A DNA stretch of 64,000 nucleotides from Paenibacillus sp. Soil522 (GCF_001428245.1 NZ_LMRV01000033.1:38797-102796); one strand, 5' to 3'. Counted from the first letter of the stretch, positions 53,630-63,999 are shown. A program made the numbers and translations. Notes: a model not told the origin generated them from the sequence alone.

Positions 53630-56005
53630 ATGCATATTCAGTTTCATTCCCCAGCCGTCTATTGGGTAGAAGCGCTTCCCGTCGGCAACGGCAGGCTTGG
53701 CGCGATGGTCTTCGGGGGTATTGAGAAAGAACGGATCGCTTTAAATGAAGATACGCTATGGTCAGGTTACCCCCGGGATTGGAATAATCCGGGGGCGAAA
53801 GCGGCGCTGCCGAATGTGCGGGAGCTTATCGCGCAAGAGAAATACGAGGAAGCGGATCGGCTCTGCAAGGAAATGATGGGACCTTATACGCAATCCTATT
53901 TGCCTTTCGGCGATTTGAATATTGTGATGGATCACGGTCAGCTAAGCCGCCGGGGGTATAGCCGAAAGCTTGATCTCTCTACCGGCATTGCGACGGTAGC
54001 CTATAACGTCGGCGGTGTTCAATTTTCCCGTGAAATATTCGCCACGCATCCCGATCAGGCGATTGTCGTGCGATTAACGGCGGGCAAGGAGGGTTTCCTA
54101 AGCTTTCGGGCCAAGCTGGACAGTCCGCTCCGATATACATCGAAAGCGGATGGCGGTCACTTTACGATTTCCGGCGCAGCTCCGGAGCACGTCGAGCCCA
54201 ATTACCGCGATGCGGAAGATCCCGTGCGTTACGGCGATTCCAATACGTCTAATGGCATGAAATTCCATGGACGCTTGGCTGTCGCGCATGAAGACGGAAC
54301 GATGAGAGTCGATGCGGATGGCTTGCATGTCATCGGGGCTACTGTCGCAACCTTGTACTTCAGCGCGGCTACCAGCTTTGACATGGGGCTCGGCGCGAGC
54401 AACTTAGAACGCGATCCGGGACAATTAACCGCAGTAGCGATCCAGACTATATGCGAGAAGGAATATACGGATATTCGAAACCGTCATGTGGACGATCATG
54501 GCAAGTTGTTCGGAAGGGTTGCCCTGCATCTGGGCGAAAGCAAGGCTCCCGCAGATATGCCTACGGATCGGCGCATTGCCGAATACGGCAGCAGCGATCC
54601 AGGCCTGGTTGAGCTATTGTTCCATTATGGACGTTACTTGTTGATGGCCAGTTCGCGCCCGGGAACAAATCCGGCCAATCTTCAAGGCATATGGAATGAA
54701 GAGACGAGGGCGCCATGGAGCAGTAACTACACGCTAAATATTAACGCGGAAATGAATTATTGGCCTGCGGAAACGTGCAATATGGCGGAGCTGCACGAGC
54801 CGCTGATCGATTTCATCGGCAGACTGGCCGTTAACGGCAAGAAGACGGCGGAAACGAACTATGGCGCACGGGGATGGGTTGCGCACCATAATTCGGATTT
54901 GTGGGGACAAACGGCGCCAGTAGGCGATTTCGGGGATGGAGACCCTGTTTGGGCGTTCTGGCCGATGGGCGGCGTATGGTTGACTCAGCATCTGTGGGAG
55001 CATTACGCGTTCAGCGGGGACGAAGCTTATTTGCGGCATACAGCTTACCCGATCATGAAGGAAGCGGCGTTATTCTGCTTGGACTGGCTCATTGAAGATC
55101 AAGATGGTTATTTTATTACTTCGCCTTCAACCTCTCCCGAGCATAAATTCCGGGTTGGCGATAAGCATCGAGCCGTAAGCGCGGCGACGACCATGGACCT
55201 CTCACTGATCGGCGAATTATTCGACAACTGCATCAAAGCGGCGGAATGGCTGAAGGTCGATGAAGATTTTGCTATGACGCTGGCAGAGAGGAAGCAAAGG
55301 CTGTTGCCTCTCCAAATCGGCAAGTACGGTCAGTTGCAAGAATGGTTCGAGGATTTCGAAGATGAGGATGTTCAGCATCGTCACGTCTCTCATCTTGTCG
55401 GGGTTTATCCGGGACGGCTCATTACTGAGCGGTCTGCTCCCGATCTGTTCCAAGCGGCGAAAAAATCGCTTGAAATTAGAGGAGACGAGGGTACAGGATG
55501 GAGCCTTGGCTGGAAAGTCGGCTTATGGGCAAGATTCAAAGACGGCAACCGTGCAGAGCGTTTAGTCTCGAATATGTTGACACTCGTTAAGGGTGACGAA
55601 CCGATGAATGCTCACAGAGGCGGCGTATATGCCAATCTGTTCGGTGCGCATCCTCCATTCCAGATCGACGGCAACTTCGCAGCTACAGCGGGAATTGCGG
55701 AGATGCTGCTGCAATCGCATCAAGGATATTTGGAACTCCTGCCGGCGTTGCCTGATTCCTGGAGAGACGGGTTTGTCAAAGGATTGCGGGGCCGAGGGGG
55801 CTATGAAGTCGATTTGGAATGGAACAACGGCGCGTTGTCAAAGGCGGAAATCGAAGTTTCCATAACGCAGTCTTGCCAAGTTCTTGCCAAGCGGAAGGTC
55901 AGGATTACCCAGGATGGCAAAGAGGTTCAATATGTTCAAGATGCGAATGGATGGATCGGGTTCCATGTAGAAAGCGGAAAGCGTTACGTCTTATTGACCG
56001 TTTGA
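53630..56005 (+). CDS. GH95 alpha-L-fucosidase / alpha-L-galactosidase (second canonical copy)
   Basis: A 791-residue cytoplasmic enzyme, a close paralogue of the gene at 19810. It keeps [27 protein letters not shown] and the predicted catalytic residues N370/N372 ([11 protein letters not shown]), E504 (STSPEHKF) and D680 (FQIDGNFA) at identical residue numbers. Having two canonical GH95 genes, each upstream of a related YesM/YesN-lipoprotein cluster, suggests a duplicated utilisation unit rather than redundancy by chance. It is the third gene of the GH43-GH43-like-GH95 operon. GGGAGGAC precedes the ATG. Confidence 0.9.
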   Translation: MHIQFHSPAVYWVEALPVGNGRLGAMVFGGIEKERIALNEDTLWSGYPRDWNNPGAKAALPNVRELIAQEKYEEADRLCKEMMGPYTQSYLPFGDLNIVMDHGQLSRRGYSRKLDLSTGIATVAYNVGGVQFSREIFATHPDQAIVVRLTAGKEGFLSFRAKLDSPLRYTSKADGGHFTISGAAPEHVEPNYRDAEDPVRYGDSNTSNGMKFHGRLAVAHEDGTMRVDADGLHVIGATVATLYFSAATSFDMGLGASNLERDPGQLTAVAIQTICEKEYTDIRNRHVDDHGKLFGRVALHLGESKAPADMPTDRRIAEYGSSDPGLVELLFHYGRYLLMASSRPGTNPANLQGIWNEETRAPWSSNYTLNINAEMNYWPAETCNMAELHEPLIDFIGRLAVNGKKTAETNYGARGWVAHHNSDLWGQTAPVGDFGDGDPVWAFWPMGGVWLTQHLWEHYAFSGDEAYLRHTAYPIMKEAALFCLDWLIEDQDGYFITSPSTSPEHKFRVGDKHRAVSAATTMDLSLIGELFDNCIKAAEWLKVDEDFAMTLAERKQRLLPLQIGKYGQLQEWFEDFEDEDVQHRHVSHLVGVYPGRLITERSAPDLFQAAKKSLEIRGDEGTGWSLGWKVGLWARFKDGNRAERLVSNMLTLVKGDEPMNAHRGGVYANLFGAHPPFQIDGNFAATAGIAEMLLQSHQGYLELLPALPDSWRDGFVKGLRGRGGYEVDLEWNNGALSKAEIEVSITQSCQVLAKRKVRITQDGKEVQYVQDANGWIGFHVESGKRYVLLTV

Positions 56006-56126
56006 GGGAAATCCGTTCATCATTCCTGTCTCCCCAATGGACAAGTTCCTCTTGCTTCGAGAATGAAGCGCGGAATTTAATAAGCAATACAATTGGACTT
56101 TAACGCTTTTGCGGAAGGGGATATTC

Positions 56127-58136
56127 ATGAATTTTTTTACTGTCGAACATGGGAAGCTGATCTTTGAGAATAACGGAGAAAGCTTGCAAATTGAAGGATG
56201 GGGTGAAAATAGTTTACGTATCCGCTCCCGAATGATGGGTGAAATACTGGATACGGACTATGCCTTACTGCCTGTTAATGGCGATGCGGAAGCTGCGATA
56301 GAGATCGATCATGAAGCTCAAACCGCTACCATTCAAAACGGTAAGATAAAGGCGGTGGTCAGACATTCGTGGTGGGATACTCCGGGACGAATTTCCTTTT
56401 ACAATGATAAAGGAGAATTATTGCTTCAAGAAATAGGCAGCGGCGGAGCTTTGAAGCTTCGGTCAAGAGCATTCAAGCCAATTATCGGAGGGGATCATCA
56501 ATTAACGGTTTCTTTTGCCGGAAATGATGGTGAACGAATCTACGGAATGGGTCAATACCAGCAAGAAACCTTTGATTTGAAAGGCTCCACGCTTGAATTG
56601 GCTCATCGCAATTCCCAAGCCAGCGTCCCGTTTTTGTATTCCAGCAAAGGGTATGGCTTCTTATGGCATAATCCGGCGATCGGAAAAGTTAACTTCGCGA
56701 ATAATAGAACGGAATGGGTTGCAGAAAGCACAAAACAGCTGGATTATTGGATAACAGCAGGCGATTCACCGGCAGAAATAGAAGCCGCGTACGGAAAAGC
56801 GGTTGGTACCGTTCCCATGATGCCTGAATATGGACTTGGCTTCTGGCAGTGCAAATTAAGATATTATAATCAGGAACAGCTGCTCGAGGTTGCAAGGGAA
56901 TATAAGCGAAGAAAGCTGCCGATCGATGTAATCGTAGTTGACTTTTTCCACTGGCCCAAACAGGGGGACTTTAGATTTGAGGAAGAATTTTTCCCTGACC
57001 CGAAGGCAATGGTGGATGAGCTGAAATCCATGGGAATCGAATTGATGGTTTCGGTTTGGCCGCAGGTTGACCGCTATAGCGAAAATTTTGAAGAAATGCG
57101 CCAAAAGGGTTATTTGATTAAAGCTGAAAGGGGAGTCCAAGTTGCCATGATGGATTGGTTCCCTTCCAGTATTTATTTTGATGCTACAAACCCTAAAGCC
57201 AGGGAGTATGTATGGTCAAAATGCAAGAAGAATTATTATGATTATGGAATCAACATCTTCTGGCTGGATGAAGCAGAACCTGAATACGATGTATATGACT
57301 TCGATAATTATCGCTACGCTATGGGACCTAATGTTCAAATCGGAAATATATATCCGCAGCGCTATTCCAAAACCTTTTATGACGGAATGCAGGCGGAAGG
57401 ACAGGACAAAATCGTAAACACGGTTCGCTGCGCTTGGGCAGGCAGCCAACGATATGGCGCATTAGTGTGGTCGGGAGATATTCATTCTTCATTTGAAGAT
57501 TTCAGAAAACAAATCGTTGCAGGCCTTCATATGGGAATGGCGGGGATCCCTTGGTGGACGACGGATATCGGAGGCTTTGCAGGAGGTAACCCGGACGATC
57601 CCAAATTCCGTGAATTATTAATCAGATGGTTCCAATGGGGGGCTTTCTGCCCTGTTATGAGATTGCACGGCGATCGCAGGGGAGGCAAGGAAGTATTCAG
57701 AAAAGACGGCAGCAAAGCATTAAGTACCGGCGGAAACAACGAGGTATGGAGCTTTGGGGACGAGGCTTACGAGATATTGGTTAAATATATGGAATTGCGG
57801 GAAGCTTTAAGAGACTATACCCGTGAGCTGATGAAAGAAGCCCATGAGAAAGGCGCGCCGGTGATGAGGCCGCTCTTCTATGAATTCCAGAATGACGATA
57901 AGGTCTGGGATATCAAGGACGAATACCTGTATGGTCCAGATCTGTTGGTGGCTCCTATTCTTTATGAAGGCGCCGTATCAAGAGAGGTATATTTGCCTGG
58001 AGGTTCAACATGGACGGATGCGCGTACGGGAAGTGTCTTTGAAGGCGGACAAGCTATTCTTGTTGAAGCTCCTCTAAGCACGATGCCGGTATTTCTACGG
58101 GACGGAAAACAAGCGTATCTTATCGGAAAAATATAA
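56127..58136 (+). CDS. GH31 alpha-xylosidase / alpha-glucosidase
   Basis: A 669-residue cytoplasmic GH31 enzyme. The ATG at 56127 has GGAAGGGG before it; an in-frame start at 56109 lacks a site. The N-terminal beta-sandwich (ERIYGMGQYQQETFDLKG) is followed by the TIM barrel with LGFWQCKLRYYNQEQLLEVA, nucleophile D381 in INIFWLDEAEPE and acid/base D451 in LVWSGDIHSSF, then PWWTTDIGGF. The WLD-A-EPE form of the nucleophile motif is shared with xyloglucan alpha-xylosidases and some glucosyl enzymes. It differs from the KTDFGE of YicI. Together with GH95 and GH2 it could release xylose from the side chains of xyloglucan. Confidence 0.85.
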   Translation: MNFFTVEHGKLIFENNGESLQIEGWGENSLRIRSRMMGEILDTDYALLPVNGDAEAAIEIDHEAQTATIQNGKIKAVVRHSWWDTPGRISFYNDKGELLLQEIGSGGALKLRSRAFKPIIGGDHQLTVSFAGNDGERIYGMGQYQQETFDLKGSTLELAHRNSQASVPFLYSSKGYGFLWHNPAIGKVNFANNRTEWVAESTKQLDYWITAGDSPAEIEAAYGKAVGTVPMMPEYGLGFWQCKLRYYNQEQLLEVAREYKRRKLPIDVIVVDFFHWPKQGDFRFEEEFFPDPKAMVDELKSMGIELMVSVWPQVDRYSENFEEMRQKGYLIKAERGVQVAMMDWFPSSIYFDATNPKAREYVWSKCKKNYYDYGINIFWLDEAEPEYDVYDFDNYRYAMGPNVQIGNIYPQRYSKTFYDGMQAEGQDKIVNTVRCAWAGSQRYGALVWSGDIHSSFEDFRKQIVAGLHMGMAGIPWWTTDIGGFAGGNPDDPKFRELLIRWFQWGAFCPVMRLHGDRRGGKEVFRKDGSKALSTGGNNEVWSFGDEAYEILVKYMELREALRDYTRELMKEAHEKGAPVMRPLFYEFQNDDKVWDIKDEYLYGPDLLVAPILYEGAVSREVYLPGGSTWTDARTGSVFEGGQAILVEAPLSTMPVFLRDGKQAYLIGKI

Positions 58137-58299
58137 TATTCTATCTCCGGTCGGTCGGAAAGGGGGAGGGGAACTGGGTAAGAATGATATTGAAAAATTG
58201 CGTGATGCATTATATCAATTAGCTTCGTTACATCAATATAATCTCCTTATGTTTCATGTAAAGCTGGGATGTCGTAGCGTATCAGAGTTATCGAAAAAG

Positions 58300-58471
58300 T
58301 GAGTTTCAGTCACCGAATATCAAGAAATATATCGATGATAATGCAATAAAGTTCATTATGGGCAATAAAAAGCTATCCTCAGATTGGGATGCGTATGTCT
58401 CGGGACTTAACAGTCTGAAGCTCGACCTGTATTTGGAGAATATTCAAAAGGCGATTGACAATAGCAAGTAA
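58300..58471 (+). pseudogene. Solute-binding lipoprotein, C-terminal remnant
   Basis: The frame QSPNIKKYIDDNAIKFIMG, then NKKLSSDWDAYVSGLNSLKL and LYLENIQKAIDNSK plus stop is the typical end of LplA-type binding proteins. The N-terminal 450 or so residues are missing. The 5' flank (58171-58295) encodes IEKLRDALYQLASLHQYNLL, which resembles the start of a Spo0E-like phosphatase but does not continue. Confidence 0.7.
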
Positions 58472-58492
58472 GAACTGCCGCCAAGTTATAGT
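58438..58492 (+). repeat. Shared binding-protein tail repeat (second copy)
   Basis: Nearly identical to 50797-50845, including the IQKAIDNSK codons and the spacer before the hairpin. Here it is in its original protein context. Confidence 0.7.
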
Positions 58493-58493
58493 A

Positions 58494-58520
58494 GCCGGGT
58501 TCCTTGCACAGGAACCCGGC
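58494..58520 (+). terminator. Hairpin after the lipoprotein remnant
   Basis: GCCGGGTTCC and GGAACCCGGC with loop TTGCACA. The loop is shared with the hairpin at 50846, while the arms differ by paired changes. Confidence 0.75.
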
Positions 58521-58598
58521 ATGTAACTAGGGATCTTATGAAGTATGGAAGAGAAAAATCATGAATGAGCAGCTTAATAATTAAGGAGGATCGTCATT

Positions 58599-59006
58599 AT
58601 GTATTTATTTATAAAGAAAACAACCTGGATGGTGGGCGCCCTGGCCGTCTGTCTGTCAGCAGTAATGCTGTTGCAATTGTTCGTCCCCGCGGCGAACGAT
58701 CGTGTATTCGCGGCTAATGAAGGTACGCAACCTGAACCTGCTAACGGTTATTTGGACAAACTTGATTTCGGCAATGCCGATTCTGAAAGCGCTCACAATT
58801 TAAAGGGCGCCTTTACGAGCGTGATCACCGGTTTCATGGGCGAAACAGCCCGGGTGTCGAATCTTCGCGTAGCTGATGGGGAAAAGCAGGGCTTTAAATT
58901 CAAGCCCGATCAGAATCCGGATAATATGTTGGCGCCGGATCTGACGGATGCGGAGAAGCAGGCTCTGATCGATGGCTACGTGCAAGATCAGGTTAAGAGG
59001 AATTGA
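58599..59006 (+). CDS. Small secreted protein of unknown function, possibly truncated
   Basis: A 135-residue protein with AAGGAGGA about 8 nt before the ATG. Residues 1-40 form a signal peptide (TTWMVGALAVCLSAVMLLQL, cut near VFAAN). The mature part reads YLDKLDFGNADSESAHNLKG and GFMGETARVS, which looks like the first strands of a larger secreted beta-sandwich enzyme. The end (NMLAPDLTDAEKQALIDGYV) looks unrelated, so the gene may be a fusion of two remnants. Its stop is 5 nt before the kinase ATG, so it could act as the leader gene of cluster C. I do not recognise a function. Confidence 0.5.
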   Translation: MYLFIKKTTWMVGALAVCLSAVMLLQLFVPAANDRVFAANEGTQPEPANGYLDKLDFGNADSESAHNLKGAFTSVITGFMGETARVSNLRVADGEKQGFKFKPDQNPDNMLAPDLTDAEKQALIDGYVQDQVKRN

Positions 59007-59011
59007 TAAGC

Positions 59012-60739
59012 ATGATGGGACACTTTCGTAACCTCAGCCTTACCAGGCAAATCCTTTATTTGATTTTGATGATGTTGATTATCCTCCTGATCTCATTTGT
59101 CATCTCGAACATGGTTGCCAAACGTATTGTCGAGAGCAAGGTAACGGACTCTGCCGCAAAATTATTGAATCAGGTTGAAGAAAATATGGAAAGCTTTTAT
59201 GCGGACATGGAGAGAATCTCGGGTTCAATGCTGTATAGTCCGACGGTGCAAACCTACTTGGACTTGGAGGACTTTTTGTCCAGAATTCTCATGTACAACG
59301 AGATCGAATCGGTTTTCTCCAATACCACCGCATTGAAAGCGAATATCCGGGGCATCCAGCTTTACAACCCGGAAGGAAAGATGATCGCCGATTCGGGTAT
59401 CGGGATCGGCGAAACCGTCCGACTGCCGCCTCCAAGGATCGAATATTCCGGTTTATTGACGAATCCGAATACGGATGGAATCATGCCAAACTATTCCATC
59501 TCCGTTCCGATTTATAATTTGGAAAGCACACCGGTCAAAGAATACATGGGATATAGCGTGTTTTTAATGGATGTCCGCAATTTCCGCAATATATTGAAGA
59601 GCGCAAAAATGACACCCAATTCCCGGCTATTCCTCCTTGATCAAAACAAAGAGATTATGGCCAGCGAAGGAAATACGCCCAGCATCGATACGTTTCAATT
59701 TGAGGAGTTGAAGAACGACAATCGATATATCATGCAGACGAGTACGCTGTCCCGGACCGGGTGGGAGCTGATCAGCGTCATACCGAAGAACGAGCTGCTG
59801 CAGGAATTGAATATCGTACAAAGGCTGAACATAACGACATATGCGGTCATGTTTTGTTTGCTCGGTCTCTTCCTGATCATTTTTTTCACCCGTATCTTAC
59901 GACCGATTAAAGCGCTGATGGATTTTATGAAGTCCTATCCGAAGACGGGGGGAGAAAGCCGCTTTCCAGTGGTCTATCATAACGAAATTGGCGTACTCGC
60001 TGCCAACCTGAATAAAATGCTGGACGAGATCGACAGCTTAATCAAGCAAAAGTACGAAATCGAAATTATGAAAAATCAGATGGAAATTTCGGCGTTCCGC
60101 AATCAGATTAACCCCCACTTTCTTTACAATACGCTCGAATGCATTAGCGCCATGGCGATCTTTTATAAGGCACAGGATATAGGCAATATCTCCGCCTCCT
60201 TATCCAATATGTTCAGGTATTCGGTCAAAGGAGGCGATTTCAGCACGATTCAGGATGAAATATCACATATTAAGGAATACGCGAAAATCATCGAATACCG
60301 CTTCATGGGGAAAATCCGGGTCGTCGTCGATGCGGATGAACGTTTGTTGAAGCAGAAAACAATTAAAATGCTTCTTCAGCCGATGGTGGAAAATGCCGTG
60401 TTTCACGGATTGGAGATGAAGATCGACAGCGGCGTCGTTCGAGTGGAAGTGAAGATGACGGAGCAGAACCAGGTTCAATACATCGTACAGGATAACGGAT
60501 ACGGGATGGAAGAAACCCAATTGAAAGAGTTGGTCGCCCGGCTTAGGCAGTTTGAAAGCCAAGGCTGGATGGCGAGGGAAGCAACGAAAGGAATCGGTTT
60601 ACCCAATATTAACCGGAGAATCAAGCTTTTATACGGAGACAAGGCCGACATGTCCATCTATAGCAAACGCGGTACCGGAACTACCGTTATAATCACTTTC
60701 CCCTTACAAGACCATGCGGAACCATTGGAGGTTGAATAA
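59012..60739 (+). CDS. YesM-type sensor histidine kinase (cluster C)
   Basis: A 575-residue membrane kinase, closely related to the cluster A kinase. The helix LSLTRQILYLILMMLIILLI is followed by an extracellular sensor, a second helix, HAMP, H369 in NPHFLYNTLECIS, MLLQPMVENAVFHGL, DNGYGM and GIGLPNI. A second ATG at 59015 directly follows; AAGAGGA is about 12-15 nt upstream. Compared with the A kinase, the cytoplasmic part is most conserved and the sensor part diverges more, as expected for a changed ligand. It is coupled to the regulator one base downstream. Confidence 0.9.
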   Translation: MMGHFRNLSLTRQILYLILMMLIILLISFVISNMVAKRIVESKVTDSAAKLLNQVEENMESFYADMERISGSMLYSPTVQTYLDLEDFLSRILMYNEIESVFSNTTALKANIRGIQLYNPEGKMIADSGIGIGETVRLPPPRIEYSGLLTNPNTDGIMPNYSISVPIYNLESTPVKEYMGYSVFLMDVRNFRNILKSAKMTPNSRLFLLDQNKEIMASEGNTPSIDTFQFEELKNDNRYIMQTSTLSRTGWELISVIPKNELLQELNIVQRLNITTYAVMFCLLGLFLIIFFTRILRPIKALMDFMKSYPKTGGESRFPVVYHNEIGVLAANLNKMLDEIDSLIKQKYEIEIMKNQMEISAFRNQINPHFLYNTLECISAMAIFYKAQDIGNISASLSNMFRYSVKGGDFSTIQDEISHIKEYAKIIEYRFMGKIRVVVDADERLLKQKTIKMLLQPMVENAVFHGLEMKIDSGVVRVEVKMTEQNQVQYIVQDNGYGMEETQLKELVARLRQFESQGWMAREATKGIGLPNINRRIKLLYGDKADMSIYSKRGTGTTVIITFPLQDHAEPLEVE

Positions 60740-60740
60740 C

Positions 60741-62198
60741 ATGTTTACGGTATTGATCGCAGACGATGAGCCATGGGTTGTGTACAGGATTAGAGAAATG
60801 ATCGAATGGGAAAGGCTCGGCTTTACCGTTATCGGAGAGGCGCACAACGGACTGTCGGCTCTGGAGATCATTCTGGAGAAGAAGCCGGATGTCGTCATTT
60901 CGGATATCCGCATGCCCGGTTTGAACGGGATTGAGCTTCTGGAGCAAATCCGTTTCCACGAGTTGAGGAGCAACGTGATTATGATCAGTGGATATTCGGA
61001 GTTTGAATATGCCCAGAAAGCGCTGCGGTTCGGTGCCTTCGATTACTTGCTCAAGCAGGTCGATAAGGACAAGCTGACCGATGCGTTGGAACGGTTGAAA
61101 GCGACGCTTGAGGAGAAGCAGAAGGTGCAAAAAGGACTGGAACTGCTGCTGGACGATCTTTTCGAAATATTCGAGTACGATGAGAATATGAAGCTGCAGA
61201 ACTTCTTGTCCAGCCGGGGAATTGATTGCGATTATCCCCACTTCCGGTTCATAAGCTGTCTGTACCAGGATTCATCGTTTCCCGATGCGGGCGAGACGCA
61301 GCCGGCGTTCTCCGGGATCCGTTATTTGCGGTTTCGTACGGGACAGAATAAAGTCTCCTTCCTGATCAATTATGACGAATTGAAGTATCCGACCGGTTTA
61401 CTTGATTTTATTTCAGATCATTTGTCCGACGCCCGGTGTATCGGGATCAGCGGAATCGGTGTCTATTCTACGCCTGTCGCCAAGCTCTATCAGGAATCGG
61501 ATATTGCCCTTTGCAGCTTCTTCACCCGGCTCGAAAGCCGGATCATCGAATATAAACAGGCAGCCGATCATCCCTTGGCATGGATGGGAACGATTCTGCA
61601 AATCGAAGTGGCCGTAAAGGAGCAAAAGCCGGAGCAAGTGAACAGATTGCTGGATGAGCTATGCACCGAATGCAAAGAGCGGTCCATGCAGATCGACCAA
61701 TTATGCGCGCTGTACAATCAAATCGTTTTGCTCTCATACAAATATTACAGCAGTACCGACGCAGATTATGAAATCGAATATATGAACTACGATCAATTGT
61801 TTCGCCAGTACCGCTTGGTCGAGGAGTTGTTCGGAAAGCTGAAGGCCATTTTCCGGCAGCAAACCGGCGAAGAGCTGCACATTTCCAATGAGATGGTAAA
61901 GAAAATCATCGAATATATCGATGCCAACTTTACGGAGGATATTATGCTCGTTGATTTGTCAAAGAAGTTCCATATCACCGTCGGATATGTGAGCGCTCTT
62001 ATGAAGAAGGAAACGGGAAAAACGTATATGGAGTATGTGATGAACAAAAGGTTGAATCTGGCTAAAGAATTGCTGCAGGATACTTCGTTATCCATTCAAG
62101 AGATCGTGGAGCGGGTAGGGTACCGGGATTATTTTCATTTCAACAAAATTTTCAAAAAGTATTTCGGAATAACACCGGGTAAATTTCGTAAATTGTAG
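60741..62198 (+). CDS. YesN-type response regulator with AraC HTH (cluster C)
   Basis: A 485-residue regulator paralogous to the one at 24614. Receiver MFTVLIADDEPWVVYRIREM has D55 (ISDIRMPGLNG). The linker shows the same FRFISCLYQD and FRTGQNKVSFLINYDELK motifs as its paralogue (FRTGQNKMSFLVNYDEQK). The AraC domain ends VGYRDYFHFNKIFKKYFGIT. The ATG at 60741 with GGAGG 11 nt upstream is preferred over an in-frame ATG at 60714 inside the kinase gene. Very similar recognition helices to cluster A mean the two regulators may bind similar operators and cross-talk. Confidence 0.9.
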   Translation: MFTVLIADDEPWVVYRIREMIEWERLGFTVIGEAHNGLSALEIILEKKPDVVISDIRMPGLNGIELLEQIRFHELRSNVIMISGYSEFEYAQKALRFGAFDYLLKQVDKDKLTDALERLKATLEEKQKVQKGLELLLDDLFEIFEYDENMKLQNFLSSRGIDCDYPHFRFISCLYQDSSFPDAGETQPAFSGIRYLRFRTGQNKVSFLINYDELKYPTGLLDFISDHLSDARCIGISGIGVYSTPVAKLYQESDIALCSFFTRLESRIIEYKQAADHPLAWMGTILQIEVAVKEQKPEQVNRLLDELCTECKERSMQIDQLCALYNQIVLLSYKYYSSTDADYEIEYMNYDQLFRQYRLVEELFGKLKAIFRQQTGEELHISNEMVKKIIEYIDANFTEDIMLVDLSKKFHITVGYVSALMKKETGKTYMEYVMNKRLNLAKELLQDTSLSIQEIVERVGYRDYFHFNKIFKKYFGITPGKFRKL

Positions 62199-62313
62199 CC
62201 TTGTCCAAAATTATCGAAAAGCACAAAAAGATTAAAATGGAAACATAGGCTGTCTGTACGTATGCAGTTATGCTAAAGAAGCAGTAAACAATATATGCAG
62301 GGGGATGATTAAT

Positions 62314-63999
62314 ATGAAAATGAAAGGGTTTACAATTCTGGCGTTGGCCGCAACGATTGCGTTGTCAGGCTGCAGCGCCAACAAATCGGGAAGCGGAAAC
62401 GCTACCGAACCGGCAGAGCCGGCGAAAACCGAGACGACTGCGGCGCCGGTGGATCTTACTTGGTTCTCTACAGTTGGAGGCTGGAACCCGCCGCAATGGA
62501 CCACGGAGCCTGGCACCGTAATGGGGGAACAGACGAAAAAGACGGGGCTCACCTTTACTTACAACATTCCGGCACAGGACGGCGATACGAAATTGAATCT
62601 GATGACGGTTTCATCGTCGGACTCATTCCCGGATGTCATTACTACGGTAGGCCCGGATATGGGAAAGAAGCTGGTTGAAGCCGGCAAGGTTTGGGAATTG
62701 GAAGAATTCCTTACGAAATACGATCCGGAATCCCATTTGCTCAAAGATTATCCTGAAGATGTAAAGCAGCAAATGATCAAACATTATGGCGGCTGGTACG
62801 CGATCGGAAGCCACATGACCAGCGGTGATGCGAGAGAGGTATATCCGCCGTCAAGCGATTATTTTGCGGATGTGGCGAAGTATGCTGAAAATAAAGGTGT
62901 TATAGTCAACGCGAATATTTTGAAAGAGGCCGGCATTGCCCTTTCCGATCTGAAAACCGAGGATGGCGTGCTCGCGGCTCTTAAGAAGGTAAAGGACATG
63001 AAACTGACGGTTGACGGCCAGCCTGTCATTCCGCTTCAGATTCACGGCAAAAACTACCATGGCGAAACGCTCCAATTCCTGCACAGATCTTTTGGAGCGA
63101 TGCCGATTGACAAGGACGGTAAATTTAGACATATCTACATGTCTCCGGAAAACAAGCATGCCATTCAATTCCTGTTTAAGGCGGCCCAAGGCGGGTACTT
63201 CGATCCCGGCCAGATGACAACGGATGATGCGGCGATCGAAGCGAACGTCTTGTCCAAACGTGTGTTCATGTTAATCGGAGGGACGCCCAAAGGCAAATTT
63301 GATACGGTTGATTTCTGGGTTTCGCCCGGCGCGATCTTGTCGAGTGAAGGCACAAAGCCGGTGTTCCCGTTCTATTCTGAACCAGATCGTGGCTGGATGC
63401 AAACGCACATTTCCAAATCGACGAAGGAACCGGAAAAATTGGCGAAATGGCTTAGTTATGTGACCAGTGCCGAGGGGATGACGCTCAGTAACTTTGGTAT
63501 CGAAGGCGTTCATTACACGAAAGACGACAAAGGTCTCATTACAAGAACGGATGAAGGAATTCAAGCTCAGAAGGACAGCAGCAAAACGGCAGTGGATATC
63601 TTCTGGCAATTCGCCAATATGGCATTCCTTGAAAACGTGCAGCCTGCTCCGACAAAGAGGGAAGGCGCCGGCGGTTTGATTGAAATGGAGGCGAAGACCG
63701 CTTACGCGAGATCGCCGGAAGTCGTTCGATATGATGCTTCCGTACTGAAATTGCCTGGCGATTTCTATGCACCGGGAAGCAAAAATGCAATCGCAAGAGA
63801 TCAAATCCAGCAATTTTATGAAGCTCAGGTTGCCAAGATGGTGTTGGCGAAGGATGAGGCAGCGTTCAACAAACTCTATGACGAGTTTGTCGCTAAGATG
63901 AAACAATTGAAGGTCGACGAGCTGGATGCGGCGCTGAATGAGGAGCTCCAGAAGAAGTCTCAGGAAATGGGCGTAACGGTTAAAGGCATTAATTCTTAA
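62314..63999 (+). CDS. Extracellular solute-binding lipoprotein (cluster C)
   Basis: A 561-residue lipoprotein, complete at the window end. The ATG at 62314 has GGGGG about 10 nt upstream; an ATG at 62305 is too close to that site. Signal MKGFTILALAATIALSG is followed by the lipobox Cys. The mature start LTWFSTVGGWNPPQW and the blocks KTGLTFTYNIPAQDGDTKL, DKDGKFRHIYMSPENKHAI mark it as a paralogue of the two cluster A lipoproteins. The end KSQEMGVTVKGINS matches theirs (GVTVVGINS). The permeases expected next would lie beyond the window. Confidence 0.9.
   Translation: MKMKGFTILALAATIALSGCSANKSGSGNATEPAEPAKTETTAAPVDLTWFSTVGGWNPPQWTTEPGTVMGEQTKKTGLTFTYNIPAQDGDTKLNLMTVSSSDSFPDVITTVGPDMGKKLVEAGKVWELEEFLTKYDPESHLLKDYPEDVKQQMIKHYGGWYAIGSHMTSGDAREVYPPSSDYFADVAKYAENKGVIVNANILKEAGIALSDLKTEDGVLAALKKVKDMKLTVDGQPVIPLQIHGKNYHGETLQFLHRSFGAMPIDKDGKFRHIYMSPENKHAIQFLFKAAQGGYFDPGQMTTDDAAIEANVLSKRVFMLIGGTPKGKFDTVDFWVSPGAILSSEGTKPVFPFYSEPDRGWMQTHISKSTKEPEKLAKWLSYVTSAEGMTLSNFGIEGVHYTKDDKGLITRTDEGIQAQKDSSKTAVDIFWQFANMAFLENVQPAPTKREGAGGLIEMEAKTAYARSPEVVRYDASVLKLPGDFYAPGSKNAIARDQIQQFYEAQVAKMVLAKDEAAFNKLYDEFVAKMKQLKVDELDAALNEELQKKSQEMGVTVKGINS

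Noticed and set aside
58171..58295. Spo0E-like phosphatase gene (IEKLRDALYQLASLHQYNLL)
   Set aside because: No standard start codon, and the diagnostic SQxLD motif is not found in frame. At best it is a decayed fragment.
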